Shown: positions 27,643 through 38,958 of the stretch, one piece after another | Layout of the letters: every line of letters begins with the position of its first letter | Numbering within the stretch: position 1 is the stretch's first letter | DNA from: Microthyrium microscopicum | Taxonomy: Eukaryota; Ascomycota; Dothideomycetes; Microthyriales; Microthyriaceae | Length of the DNA stretch: 64,000 bases | Direction: 5' to 3' | Assembly (NCBI GenBank): GCA_010405405.1 | Contig: MU004245.1 | Location: 55,597-119,596 of the forward strand | Notes under the pieces: model-generated | Database searches by the model: none | The model's input: only the letters and a program-made list of their open reading frames with translations | Told to the model about the DNA's origin: nothing | Made by a program: the position numbers and the translations under genes

Positions 27643-27823
27643 TTCGATGGCCTGATTGGAAGTGTGTTGTGTGGATTGAGAAATTTGTGATGTGTGGATT
27701 GAGAAGTTGTGATGCGCAAATGGGTAATCGAAGTTGCGAGATTGGAGAGAAGAAAGTTGCTTTGAAGGAGGGGAGCTCTCAAGAAGTACACACGATACAG
27801 CAGTTTGATGATGCCAGGTTGCT

Positions 27824-27862
27824 GGGGTACGTGCAGGGGTACGTGCAGCGGGTACGCGCACG
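27824..27862. repeat. three copies of a 12-base GGGGTACGTGCA unit
   Basis: GGGGTACGTGCA occurs twice in tandem and is followed by a varied copy (GCGGGTACGCGCA). It lies about 180 bases upstream of the EVE start codon and could bind a regulator. Confidence 0.7.
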
Positions 27863-27919
27863 GACTTTTGCGGCCTCTTTGATGTCGACTTCTCAGCAGT
27901 CTGATTGGCTGGTACAGTG

Positions 27920-28043
27920 ATCACTGCAGTGAGTTCTTAGCTACCCCATTGGCTAGTAATTACTGCTGCCGCGCTAAACCTATCACTGCAGCGAGTTCTT
28001 AGCTATCTTATTGGCCAATAGTTCTTACTATTGCGCTAAGCCT
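27920..28043. repeat. 62-base imperfect direct duplication
   Basis: Two copies start at 27,920 and 27,982 (ATCACTGCAGTGAGTTCTTA and ATCACTGCAGCGAGTTCTTA) and both end near CGCTAAACC/CGCTAAGCC. The first copy contains the perfect palindrome TCACTGCAGTGA. Differences are largely transitions. Confidence 0.8.
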
Positions 28044-28365
28044 AGCAAGGCAGGCATCAGCAACGGTCTGGGACCCTGCGCCGAAGTGATGAACTTCACT
28101 GTACCACGTGTGATAGGAAATCCGAAGCATTCTGTCAACGCAGCGCTGATGGTAACCATCCCCTTTGATCGAGGGTATCATTGATTTTGCTAGTTAGTCC
28201 ATAGAATTCAGAATGTCATATGAGTCACAAGTTTCGCTATCAATTTGATCAAAGTATGAATTGGGCTATACCCTCAACTCCGCAGGATGAACCCTTTTAC
28301 CATGCAGCAGTACCTAAGGTACCTGACTATAACAAACCCGCAGCACATGTCAACTGACAATCATG

Positions 28366-29291
28366 CTAGTACCGTTTGCCCTCTCTCAGCGTATCCGCGT
28401 ACTCCTCGAGCGGACTACGCACCAACTTTGTCTCCTTCCATAGATTGGGTGTAAGGAACCCGTAAGTGTTGGAAACAGCCTGGAATGTAGCCTTGAGTGT
28501 ATTTTCGAGAGTCTTGGTGGAACCGGCAGAGGCAGTGTAGGAATCAGAGACACCAGCAAGTTCGAGCAGACGCTTGACAGCTGGAGAAGCGACAAGGCCA
28601 GTACCGCGAGGAGCTGGAATGAGCTGAACACTTATTAGTTCGTGGCCAGAATGATTCAACACGTAGACTTACTCGGACTGTGACAGATCCACACTTTCCA
28701 CTCTCCTTTGTAGGCAGAGTGTGAGGCTCACCAAGGTTGGTACCCCAATAACCTCTACGGATTGGCACGACGCTGAGCTTTGCGATGATGATGGCAGCAC
28801 GAATAGCTGTTGCGACTTCCTTGGAAGTCTTGATTCCGAGACCAACATGTCCCTCGGAGTCGCCAATGACGACGATAGCCTTGAATCGAGTACGTTGACC
28901 GGCGCGAGTTTGTTTCTGGACTGGCTTGATCTGTAGCGTATCGCAAATAAGTAATTGTTCCCGTGGATGCTCATATCAGAGCAAAGTCCCGACTCTAACG
29001 TACCTTCATGACCTCATCCTTGAGCTTTGGTAGGAAAAAGTCCACGATTTGGTACTCTTTGATGGGCAGCGAATGGAGATAGATTTCCTCCATGCTCTTG
29101 ATTTTGCCAGCCTTGACGAGGCGTCCAAGCTTGGTGACGGGTTGCCATTCCTTCTCGTCACTCTTTCCACCACCACGGCGTCCGCGACCACGTCCACGAC
29201 CACGACCGCGATCACCACGTCCACGATCTCCGAATCCACCTCGTCCGGCTGGTGCTGCTGCGCCGGCGGCGGGAGGAGCTGCGTCAGCCAT
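28366..29291 (-). CDS. RPS2: 40S ribosomal protein uS5 (Rps2)
   Basis: Three exons (29004-29291, 28673-28930, 28366-28623) of 96, 86 and 86 codons give 267 residues. uS5 sits at the mRNA entry site of the small ribosomal subunit and helps decoding accuracy. The N terminus is a GAR-like RG tract ([10 protein letters not shown]), a likely site of arginine methylation as known for Rps2. The S5 domain follows ([19 protein letters not shown], then [12 protein letters not shown]) with the C-terminal block [20 protein letters not shown]. All introns fall between codons. Confidence 0.97.
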
Positions 29292-29699
29292 GTTTGGTTA
29301 TGTCAGAGGGATGGGTAGGCTGTTAACAGATTATTTGTTAGCTGTGGGTTGAGAAAATGTCCAATTTTTGGAACAGGAAGTAATTCGGGGGCTCTGCATA
29401 CCAATCAATATCACAATTGAATGCTCGTCTGCTCAATGATGAAGGGAGTGAGAGTGTATCGAATTTGGTGTTAGCGGTCGCGAATTTCCAAGCCGAAGTG
29501 TGGAAAGCTTGGCAAATCAGCGGGTCCGGAGTATGGCAATATGATTTTCCGCGTATATACCCGCGCGCTTATTGAGGAAGCTGTCGAAAACCGCCAGCAG
29601 GCTTTGTTGACGCGATGATGATCTTGCTCCTCTGCGGTAAATTGGATTGGTCGTTAAGCTGCTGCCTGTGTAGTTTGAGCGGGATCTAGATCCATTGCA
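29292..29699. other. RPS2 promoter region
   Basis: About 400 bases upstream of RPS2 on the minus strand. No known ribosomal-protein promoter box can be named with confidence. Confidence 0.5.
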
Positions 29700-30972
29700 T
29701 GGTCATATGTATCGATAAGCAGTAACAACGAGGACCTCATCAACGTCTTGCCCGTGGCCTCTTCGTCAGCCTGGACTTCATGGTCCGAATTTTCTGGACC
29801 ATCAGAGTTGTGGAACTCTACTGAGCCGTCAAAATTGTCTGTAGAATCCGAATGATCCGTTCGGCGTCAATCATACCGGAGCTAGCCTGGCTGCTTTTGC
29901 TGTCACATACTCTTCTGTGGTCTGCGGAGACCAAAACTGCGTAACTTCACCATGTGCAAGCCTGGCCACGCTTCTTCGGCAACAACTACGCGACTAAGGC
30001 AGTCATGATTGAACCATAAAGACAGTGTGTAAACACTATCCTCACTGCAACACCATCGTAACTGCTGGACACCCTCAAAGTATCTCCGCCGCCGAACTCC
30101 ACATTGTCGGTCTTTGATCTAGGAAACCTCGTGGAGTACAACTGCACAATCCTCCAGCTCCTTCATCACTTTCAGTCCTGTCAGCATCAAACACCCCGCA
30201 AGCACAAGATCCAATGAACCAACTCTGTTGTTCCTATTTCTGCCCTTTCCATCACCTTTCCGAAATCCGGAGTCTTTCCGTCTACGCGCAGGTTCTGATT
30301 CTCCTCGAACCTCCAAAGATATGGTCAATCGCAGAGAAGCGCGTTGTGTCAATCAACGATGAACATCGCAGATGCGATGAAATCTATAACGCGCGCACGA
30401 GGTAAATCAACAAGAAAGATTCGCTGATACTTTGGTTGAGGTCAGAGCAAACCCCAGAAGTCCCGGGAATTGATCTCCGTTAGGGCGCGAGCAACCGTAT
30501 CGTTGGCATAGCTTCCAAAGACTCTTGGGACGACGAGGCCAATGCATGGTACTATAAGCTATACTGTGTGGCGGCTCGCGATAAAGCCAGTGTCCAATGC
30601 CATATGCCTCCACCAGAGGGCACTACAGATCCTTCGGTCGCTATCTTGGAAGGTGAGCCCCGAAAGTTTCAAACAACAGCGCATACAAGAAGACGCAGAA
30701 GCAGGGGACCTATCAAACAGCATCGCCTTCATGGATGTGACGATGACGATAATGACGATGATGCTCCTACTCCTACCACCAGCCTGCCGCTACGAATTGG
30801 AACAAATCCTGCTTTATTCGATACTGTTTGTGGCTCTGGGGCTTCAGACGACAAAGCCGTAGAGGCCAGCGAAGCCATGAAGACCAGTGGTGAGAATGAC
30901 AAGGCCGAGGAGAGCAGCAGCTTGAATGAAGAACCCAATCATATGGATATGCTGGAAAATGAACCAACCTGA
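29700..30972 (+). pseudogene. probable decayed protein-coding gene
   Basis: Plus-strand frames read like protein in pieces but are broken. One piece (about 29,725-29,850) reads NNEDLINVLPVASSSAWTSW and ends at a stop. The next, in another frame (about 29,853-29,995), reads DPFGVNHTGASLAAFAV and later CGDQNCVTSPC. A third piece (30,484-30,972) reads NRIVGIASKDSWDDEANAW and continues open for 163 codons to a stop, with an acidic tail. GT..AG introns could bridge the last gap (about 30,402-30,483), but I could not find a single consistent gene model. I do not recognise the family. A multi-exon live gene is the alternative. Confidence 0.35.
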
Positions 30973-31470
30973 TTTCCAAATCGAAAGACGTGGTTGCTGA
31001 AGGTTTGCAGATTTGTCAGACGAAGCATCAGTAACAGGTAGCAGACGAGAAATACTAATTTTAATGATAATTCCATGTGTGCCATCTTTGCGTGCTGTGG
31101 ATAAGTACATGCCTATCACAATAGATGGCCTATCTATCCTATTGATTTGAAAACGAGTGACAAAATTTCAAAGAGGGAAAAAGCGCTTAAAACAAATGAA
31201 TTATTTTGATAGCAGACTGCTGAAACTTGTGCTATTTTTAAATATCTTTTGGCTAAAATTGCGCGATCAAGGCAAGAGCGATGGTGGTTAATGCAAAGTG
31301 AATACCGGTACCACCCCTGCTCATTTTTTAGCTTCACCATTTGAAGATCAAAGTCTCAAGTCACAACCTCGCCGATGGACTTCCAAAGCGCTTGAAGCTT
31401 GAAGCTCGACTCTCAACTTTCAACTTGAATTTCAACCCATCTTTTACATATCAATCTCTACTTCCGAACC
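30973..31470. other. intergenic region upstream of MED8
   Basis: About 0.5 kb of AT-leaning sequence; presumably the MED8 promoter. Nothing else is seen. Confidence 0.5.
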
Positions 31471-32166
31471 ATGGATCCAGACTCTCGTACTCTCGAGCAA
31501 TTGCGCCAGCGCCTCGTCACCTTAAGCAAGACCTTACACGATCTCAAAGTCCAAACCGAATTCTCTCCAGTCGACCAGCCCACATGGTAAAGCCTATAGT
31601 ACTGAAGACAAGGCCGCGCACTCTAACTCAACCGCAGGGACGACATCACCATCGCCTACAATACACTCGCCAGCCAACTCTCCCGTCTCCAAGCCTACCT
31701 CAACGACGCCGACCGCGTCGACTTTCTGCGCGCATGCCACCCCTACCCAAACTCGACCTTTCCAGCCACCCAAGAAGTACAGCTCAACATGCTGATGCGC
31801 AAACAACTCGAGCCCACCATCAGCAGCTGGCAAGAGCGCCTGCGCGATGAAGGTGCGAAGCTGGAAGCGGGCAAGTTGGGCGATATGCGCCGCGATCAGT
31901 GGCTGGAGCTATGGGACTGGGCGGTTCTGAATGGAAGCGAGATTGCGAAAGAGGAGCTGCATGCTACTGATTTGGGGCAAGATTTTGACGATGAGGAGGA
32001 AGACGATGACGAGATGGAGATTGAGAAGGACACGCCGTTGGCGGACAAAGTAGCTGCTGCAGTGGCGGCGAAACGAGAGGCTATGATGAATATGTCTGAT
32101 TTGATGAAGGCTACAGGGTCGGGCGAGGTATCTAGACCACCCCCGATGGCGCCTGCTAGTCGATGA
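31471..32166 (+). CDS. MED8: Mediator complex subunit 8
   Basis: Two exons (31471-31586 and 31638-32166) give 214 residues. Med8 is a head-module subunit of Mediator and contacts Med18/Med20 and the polymerase II machinery in the nucleus. The N terminus is helical (RTLEQLRQRLVTLSKTLHDL), followed by WDDITIAYNTLASQLSRLQ and then the segment LNMLMRKQLEPTISSWQER, which matches the conserved Med8 pattern of a leucine-rich helix followed by a basic residue, LEP and a tryptophan. An acidic stretch (DDEEEDDDEMEIE) sits near the C terminus. The intron splits the tryptophan codon. The call is by pattern and length and is good but not certain. Confidence 0.75.
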
Positions 32167-32303
32167 AAACCACATGCCATGCGCTTTCAAAGACTATGAT
32201 CTTGAGCGGCGATTTAAAGCTTATATAGGATACCCAAATGTCACGATGTATGAAACCATTATACAATATCTCAAGACTTAAACAATTACATTACGTATGT
32301 CTA

Positions 32304-33216
32304 TTAAGCGCGGCGACGAGTCGTTGGTCCTTTGCGCGAAGGGGCCTCGAGTGGAATCGACTCGGCCTTTTCGTTTTGCACGCGAATCTTAGGGATGTTC
32401 TTCTTCGCGGAAGACTTGGCTGGTGTATTCCAATAGTATAGAACCTGACCTGCAAGGACCAAGTTGAGCGCAAAGCCAGCAATGTATCCGTACAAGATAA
32501 CGGGGTCGTTGACTTCTTGCAATGTGGTGAAGATGCGTGAAAGCGAACCGAAGAGGAAATTGAAGACCTAGAATCGCATTAGTCTCGGAGTAGCTTCATT
32601 ACACAGGTAGTCAACATACCGCAAACGAGCTCAATTGTCCTGTGCTGCCTTCGCGCCAAATCGTCGCAATTTGTGGAACCTTGCTTGCAATGCCCAATAC
32701 GCCCGCGCCGGCCTGTAGCATGCTCATTGTGTTCATATCAATCACGCCTGGAGCAAACAGCGCATATGCCGCCGCAGCTAGACCCGCAATGAAGACGGCC
32801 GCTCCGGTGCTTTGTCCGCCATAGTGTAGCACCAGACTAGCGATAGCGACATTTTGCACAGCAATGAAAGCATTCTCGCCATACGTGCTGAACGGATTGC
32901 CCATGCGCGCATTGTAGGCAAGGGTAATCACGTATGCTGCCGTTTCCAACAGATATGATAACAGGCTGATTCCGGATGCGCTCTTGGAGTGTACGAGGTT
33001 GTATAGCTGTGGAAGCTTCACTATCGCCGAAACACCAACGATTCCGATTCCGAGAGCTTTGCTGACTGCAAGCTTGAGGCAGGCTGTGTCGGTAAGGTCA
33101 ACATTGAGGATGATGTTGGCGTAGCATTTTGGGCCGAGAATGTTGATGCCTATGTCGCGGATTGGGGTGGGAAGGTTCTGCGTTACGGGCTTGACGACAC
33201 CGCGTAAGACATCCAT
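32304..33216 (-). CDS. MPDU1/Lec35-type PQ-loop membrane protein
   Basis: Two exons (32620-33216 and 32304-32567) give 286 residues. MPDU1 is an ER membrane protein needed to use dolichol-phosphate-mannose and -glucose in glycosylation. Two PQ-loop repeats are visible: VKLPQLYNLVHSKSASGIS and SKVPQIATIWREGSTGQLS. About seven hydrophobic helices can be counted. The N-terminal segment (ILGPKCYANIILNVDLTDTACLK, described in part) is also typical. The C terminus is basic (KGPTTRRRA). The 3' end lies only 137 bases from that of MED8, with which it converges. Confidence 0.93.
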
Positions 33217-33974
33217 GATCGCGTTTGAGCGTTCGAGGAGGCAACGGTAGACGAAGGGTTATCGAGTTGAAGGATGTTGTTCGTTTGGTTTCGTTTTGTA
33301 CTTTGAATGGTAAATACGACACTTGTCACTGCCATAAAAAGCAACCATCACGTGGCGTTTAAATTCGGGGTGGTGTTTTCCTTTCGAACTTCAACGAAGT
33401 CATTTCTCCAACTTCACTTCAACAACCCTTTACATCTCTTAGTACCAAATATAATTTCCCAGGAAATCTATCTTCTTATTATTGTATTCTGACTTTTTAC
33501 GTGCATTACTTTTGACGGGTCGTAAATAGACCGGCTCGCAACCTGTACACCCATGGACTTGTGTTTTCACCATGGAGATGAATGGCTTCTCTCTTCTATT
33601 CGAAGTAAGACGGGCTCGATAAATGCATTGCTATTTGATTGGCAATAAGCTCGCTTCGATTGATCAACACGCCTGATGTATTCATTTGATTCACTGTTGG
33701 CAGTTGCGTTCTTCGAGTCCAATCTACCTGTTAGGTATGGTACCTAGTAGGTGGATTAGTATGGGTTGAACTACGGTACAATAGCTGGTCAACTCTGGTA
33801 GCATCTTCTGATTGATAGCCCAAGATTTCAGTTGCTCCTCCTTGGTATAAAGTTAAGAGTCACGAATTCTTTTTTTTCTTTGCCGTTTCTCAAGCTTACA
33901 TCTGCGCCATCATCTCATATAGGACTCAAAGCTTTCAAGATTGTTCGAACACTTTCATATCTTCGGCAGCCAAT
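33217..33974. other. intergenic region between divergent genes
   Basis: About 0.75 kb separate the MPDU1-type gene (-) and the 318-residue orphan (+). It must hold both promoters. No further gene is seen. Confidence 0.5.
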
Positions 33975-34931
33975 ATGCTTTTTGGATACTGGAAAACCGG
34001 AGAAAGTTATAATGCTCCTTGGATCAATGGAGAAAAGGGACGGCAGCCTACTCCTTGTGCTCCTCATCAAGATCCACCACCAATTTTCGACAAGCGCGGC
34101 CTATTCATTCCTCACCTCACAAAATGGAAGCCAAACCTCAATTTCACATCGGATTTCTGGAAAAAGCAACAGTTCTTCACTCGCGGTGGGTCTGCTGCCG
34201 GCCATGCAAAGCAATTATCCACAATTCCTACGTCCGCTTTCCGACAGATTCGACGCCTTTGCCTGGACTATGGACCCATATTCACCGCCAAGTTTAAGCA
34301 CACAAAAAGCCTAGATGCCCAACTTGAAGACTTCGATCAGATATTGAAATACTGCTTTTCTCATGGGCATTCAGATTTGATCATCAAAATCGTTTACCGG
34401 ACCCTCTTGACAGACCCCTGCACCTTCGATGACGATGCTGAGGCGCACGAAATTTGCTGGCATCCACGCCTTTGCTGGGAGGGAAAATGTGAATATCGTG
34501 TTGAGCCGGCTCAGCTATTTTTGGAGTTCAAAGACAAGTTCAGGCGCAGATTTTCTCAGGATCGCGTGGTTTTGGCTCCTCTGATCACTTGGACCAATTC
34601 TGAATCCACTACTTTGGCATTCCACAACACCCAGGACATGCTTCAACAATGGGAACAATACGAAGACCTATATAAGCAACTCGGAAAGCGAGAGATCCGG
34701 AAAGCAAAGGCTTTCCCACCAGATAGAAAGCTAGAGGGATTTTTTGACGAAGTGGAGCTGGCAACAATGGTGCCTTCTATTTTGACTGAAGTCATTCCAC
34801 TGGATGGCATCGCGGAGGCTAGAGAATCTTTTGAATACGTCGATCTATATGGCGATAAAGAAAGACTTCTACGTGTCAGGAAAGATATGGACGAAATGAT
34901 GCACAACTTCAAGGTGTCACAAAAGTTATGA
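33975..34931 (+). CDS. orphan protein of 318 residues
   Basis: A single exon opens with MLFGYWKTGESYNAPW and ends KVSQKL. I do not recognise the family. There is no signal peptide or membrane span. Aromatic and charged residues are frequent. A central part (residues 120-145: DQILKYCFSHGHSDLIIKIV) looks like packed helices, followed by HEICWHPRLCWEGKCEYRV with three cysteines. The C-terminal third is highly charged and probably helical. Because it is a long intronless frame with balanced composition, starting at an ATG and next to a HET gene in an accessory stretch, I think it is real. A lineage-specific gene is likely. Confidence 0.7.
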   Translation: MLFGYWKTGESYNAPWINGEKGRQPTPCAPHQDPPPIFDKRGLFIPHLTKWKPNLNFTSDFWKKQQFFTRGGSAAGHAKQLSTIPTSAFRQIRRLCLDYGPIFTAKFKHTKSLDAQLEDFDQILKYCFSHGHSDLIIKIVYRTLLTDPCTFDDDAEAHEICWHPRLCWEGKCEYRVEPAQLFLEFKDKFRRRFSQDRVVLAPLITWTNSESTTLAFHNTQDMLQQWEQYEDLYKQLGKREIRKAKAFPPDRKLEGFFDEVELATMVPSILTEVIPLDGIAEARESFEYVDLYGDKERLLRVRKDMDEMMHNFKVSQKL

Positions 34932-35430
34932 GACCTCGATATCAAGTTCGGATGATGAGCAAGGCATCACGGGTCGACAAAACAAGCGGCACACACTCCA
35001 TCAAGTGTGATATCTACCATCTGCTGCGCTTAATGCTTGGGTACTTTAGCTCCACTTGGGTCTTGAATGGGTGAAACTCTTCTCCCTTCGAAGGCTCTGG
35101 AAAATTAGGAATCTCGTCTGTCAACAAAGTGCGGTGAGCGATATCTGAGCTGATGGGAACTCGTTATTTGCTTTGTCAAGGGGCCTTGAGCTAAGTACAA
35201 ATGATTTTTTTTGCCTAAACACTGTCTGTATATCCCTCTACTCACTTGTTGCGACTTCGAGCCTTTACTCAGCTCTCTAGACGGCCCAAACTCCAACTAC
35301 CAGATCTCCATTTCCATTTGTGTCCTAGGCCAAGTTAGCTTCATATTGTCATGGGAAGGTTCCAACGTTGGAGGTTCTCTCAGTGCACTTGAAGCGCTGC
35401 CTCGCTACCTTGGGAACTTATCACCAATAC
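34932..35430. other. intergenic region between convergent genes
   Basis: About 0.5 kb between the 3' ends of the orphan gene (+) and the small secreted-protein gene (-). Nothing else is seen. Confidence 0.5.
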
Positions 35431-35892
35431 CTAGCTCGAAAAAGCAATCGGGTTCGAACTTACTCCCTTGCCTAGCCCATCGATTAGCCATCAAATCTGC
35501 CAGACTGACACAAACTTACCGGAACAAATCTTTTGGACATTATTGATGCAACAAAACTCCACCACAATCTTAAGTCCCAACGCGACGTCTTTGCAAAGGG
35601 AACGTGTTCCTGCTTTCAGAGATATTCCTACGACTTTAGTGTTTCCTGACTGGCAAAAGGTAATCATGTCCGAGTCGCCAGTTCCACACCATTCTTCACC
35701 TCTGGCAAATAAAAAGTCCATGCAATCATAGGCCTCGTCTCTATTGCCTGGTGGCCCAGCTCTGCCAGCACAGATCGGCCTTGGTATATTGAGATTGGCG
35801 TCGATTGTAGCATTGTCGGAAGCCGTGGGCGCGGCGCTGATACATGTGGCTAGGAGGAAAGTGATAAAACTAAGAGATATGCGTTTGAACAT
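35431..35892 (-). CDS. small secreted cysteine-rich protein (effector candidate)
   Basis: Two exons (35520-35892 and 35431-35471) give 137 residues. A clear signal peptide (MFKRISLSFITFLLATCISA) should send it out of the cell. The mature part holds eight cysteines, including an adjacent pair (FCC), which suggests four disulfide bridges. The predicted intron (35472-35519) has GTAAGT, a CTAAT branch site and TAG. If it is kept, translation runs on to a stop at 35491 and gives a 133-residue form with another tail (KFVSVWQI instead of KGVSSNPIAFSS). I know no family for it. Size, secretion and cysteine content are those of fungal effectors or antimicrobial proteins, which is inference. Confidence 0.7.
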
Positions 35893-37098
35893 TTTCAGTG
35901 CTGTCGCTGAGAATTAACAAAGGGCGGTTTACTTCTCCATCCCTTCGAGTGATAGCATAATGTCCACATTCTTATACTACAACTGATGTAATTGTTTGCT
36001 CTCCTACACCGAGAGTTTCGCCCAGTTGTATAATGTTGCTCTAATTTGGCTCATTGCTCTAGACAAGATATGGTATAGTGTGGGTGACATTAATGGTCAT
36101 TCAGTCATCCAAAATGGACTAGGAAAGTGTTACAAGGAAATCTAGTCTTATCTGCAATATCACGCGTACAATTTGATTGTACGCCGAGTTCGATTTTGTG
36201 CTCTTAATACCAACTTCGCTCTTTCAATTCAGCACGAAGGTCAAGCCAAGAGGTGTAGCTTTCGTGTTCCACCATCAAACAAACAGTGAAGACATACTGC
36301 GTTCGAATGAGCTCACCAGGGGTATCATAGTCTTACTTCTCCCATGTCAACTTTTCTGATCTTAATATATTGTCATTGAAGCGATAGACGAAGGCGGAAA
36401 GAGGCCTCGGGTAAAGCAAACATTCATAGATGGTTTGAATAACTACCTCAGTACTCAAGTAGTTTTCGGTACCACGTCTTACTTGCTATATACGTAGAAG
36501 TCGACGCTTGACCAGCGATGGCACACTTTCTATAAGCACTGTGCTTCGCTACTCCAACATGACTGCAATACTCTCCTAGCTGAAAGCCTCGCACCCAGTT
36601 TGCCAGTCTCTACCATCGCGAAGAAATTGCAGCATATACGTTGTTCCCCATCTTACCTGATCAATTGGCTTTCCATGAGAAAATAATGTGCACAAATTGA
36701 CACCTTCATAGCATTAAAATGTCTCAAGGTCTGATAACATACTCCATGAATGCCCATCCTTCAACAGTTGCTTTGATCTCTTGGAAATCTCTATTATGTG
36801 TACCTAAAGATTATAAATTTTTGAGTTCAATTATTCAAAGTTAAGGAAAATTAAATGGATAATCTAGATATTTCCAACAACACTCTACTCTAACATTCTT
36901 CATTGGCAGACTCGTGCATAAATGCACCGCCACAGAAGGCTCGAAGCCTGCTCTTTTCTGTCAAGGCATCTCTATCTCGCACCAACCTCCTGTCACTTCA
37001 TTCGGCGAGCCCTTTAGATCAGTCCTTCGGCCTTTGTGATATCCATATCAGGCGCCTTTTGGATACACAAAGCAGATCGGAAATTCAAAGATATCAGT
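35893..37098. other. intergenic region between secreted-protein and HET genes
   Basis: About 1.2 kb, AT-leaning but not RIP-degraded. It holds the promoters of two divergent genes. Small frames such as 36,177-36,359 and 36,903-37,217 show no protein character. Confidence 0.5.
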
Positions 37099-38958
37099 AT
37101 GAGGCTCATCGATACTACGACTGGCGAGCTGTCCTACTTTATGGCAGACATTCCTCCATATGCTATATTGTCGCACACCTGGGTACCCGGCGAAGAAATG
37201 TCTCTTCGAGAATATGAGCTCACCTTCACGTCTGGCCATGATTCGCGTACCTCCGAACTCATTGCGAAACTGAAACTAAAATCAGGATACGGCAAGATAC
37301 AGAAATGTCTCCGACTTGCAAAGTCTCAAGGCATAGAATGGGCTTGGATCGACACCTGCAGTATCGACAAAACAAGTAGCGCTGAGTTGTCTGAAGCTAT
37401 CAATTCCATGTTCAAGTGGTACAAGAACGCAGATGTTTGCTATGTCTATCTGGAAGACGTTCATGTGGTGGGATCTGCCTTAAAAGATCTAAATCTACTA
37501 GATGTCAGTCACGATTTCTATCAAACAAAATGGTTCACCCGAGGCTGGACACTCCAAGAGTTGATCGCGCCTTTGAATCTTCAATTCTACTCTAGTGACT
37601 GGGATTTTATAGCCACAAAATCTGCAATCGCTGACATACTGACCCGTGCTACTGGTATTCCCACCGAAGCACTTCTCAACGGCACCACCAGCAGATGGAG
37701 CGTTTCCCAAAGGATGTCCTGGGCTGCCCACCGCACTACAACTAGGACTGAGGATATGGCATACTGCCTTTTAGGCCTTTTCGACCTTCAAATGCCGATG
37801 CTCTACGGCGAAGGTAGCAAAGCTTTTATTCGACTTCAAGAACAGATCGCTGCTACCATCGAAGATCATTCCATATTTGCCTGGCAGGCTAGTGGAAACA
37901 CTATGAGCCCGCAAGATAAGATATCCAATCATAGAGGATTATTTGCCCGTCATCCGTCGGAATTTGCAGATGGTAGGTTGCTGTCACCTAACTATACTGA
38001 CCTGTCAAGAAGCTCCATTCAATGGGGACTGATGAGCAAGGGCTTTCATCTCAATCTCCCGTTAATATCATGGAAAGAGGCACAAGAGCTACCAGATGCT
38101 TTAAGTCCTTTCAGGATCGACGGTCAGGAGCGTGTCTACGACACTCCCAAGGAAAATCGCGACGTCGTTGCGGTCTTGTCCTGTAGGAGGGAGCTGGACT
38201 ACGTAGGAATCTGGCTTACTCCGCTGGGCAACGATAATCGGTTCGCAAGAGTGCGAGTTCACGAACTCGTTTACCTCACTCCAAAAATGCCACGGAGCTT
38301 CTTTGACGGGCTGAAAGAGCATGCTAAGGATGTGTGGGTCAATAATCTATCTAATTTATCACAACTCTACTCCTCTGCAAGAACTGGCGGCTTGTATCTT
38401 CCTCGGATGTCTTCTAAACTGGAGTCGGAAATGATAGTGATCAGCAGACCTGGTAAGATATTCCTTTCCTATTCTTCTTCTATTAATTCTTCTACTGGAA
38501 TGGCGCCATCTCGGTACTATCCGATTGTAAGCTGTTGGACGGCCGGTCTCCTCTTCCATACGATCTATGTTTATTAGCTAATCAATATAGACACTTGGAA
38601 TCCCAAAAAGCGCACAATTAGAAACCGAGGTTCAACAATGATACGAAACGGTGGCTGGCTAGCTACAATAGTATTCCCCCAATTCTTTGCACCAAGAATG
38701 ATCATTTTCGGCTATCTACATGGCGATTCGCAGCTGGCGTACGCAGTACTTGATAGTGATCAAGCTAGAGCCGAGCACGACTATCAAATAGATTTCACAC
38801 TAGCAAAGCGGGATTTTGGCCTGACAAACAGTTCTGGAACAGTGAGATTTATCTTGAGGGATGGAGACGAAAGCGTGCGATACAACTGCGAAATAGGCAG
38901 CGTGGTCGTTCACGACATCCTTCTTACCAGATTCACCATTTCACAGTCCAAACATTGA
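37099..38958 (+). CDS. HET-domain protein
   Basis: Two exons (37099-38452 and 38591-38958) give 573 residues. HET domains are found in proteins that trigger programmed cell death when genetically unlike hyphae fuse (vegetative incompatibility), and more widely in fungal immunity-like systems. The three conserved blocks are visible: YAILSHTW at about 21-28, then EWAWIDTCSIDK with MFKWYKNADVCYVYLEDV at about 95-140, and WFTRGWTLQELIAP at about 157-170. A further typical segment follows (ISWAAH-like WSVSQRMSWAAHRTTTRTED, then AYCLLGLFDLQMPMLYGEG). The remaining C-terminal 300 residues hold no repeat or known sensor domain. Start: MRLIDTTTGEL is the usual HET opening; no upstream in-frame ATG fits better. 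The intron is long (138 bases) for this window. Confidence 0.92.

Larger units (their letters stand above)
27643..28365. other. intergenic region between EVE and RPS2 genes
   Basis: Promoter of the EVE gene (minus strand) and 3' end of RPS2. It holds a 12-base triple repeat at about 27,824-27,862, a 62-base direct duplication at 27,920-28,043 and a CACGTG E-box near 28,104. No gene is seen. Confidence 0.6.

Noticed and set aside
35440-35475. GGGTTCGAAC box resembling a tRNA B box
   Set aside because: No A box at the right distance and no cloverleaf; it overlaps the last exon of the secreted-protein gene.
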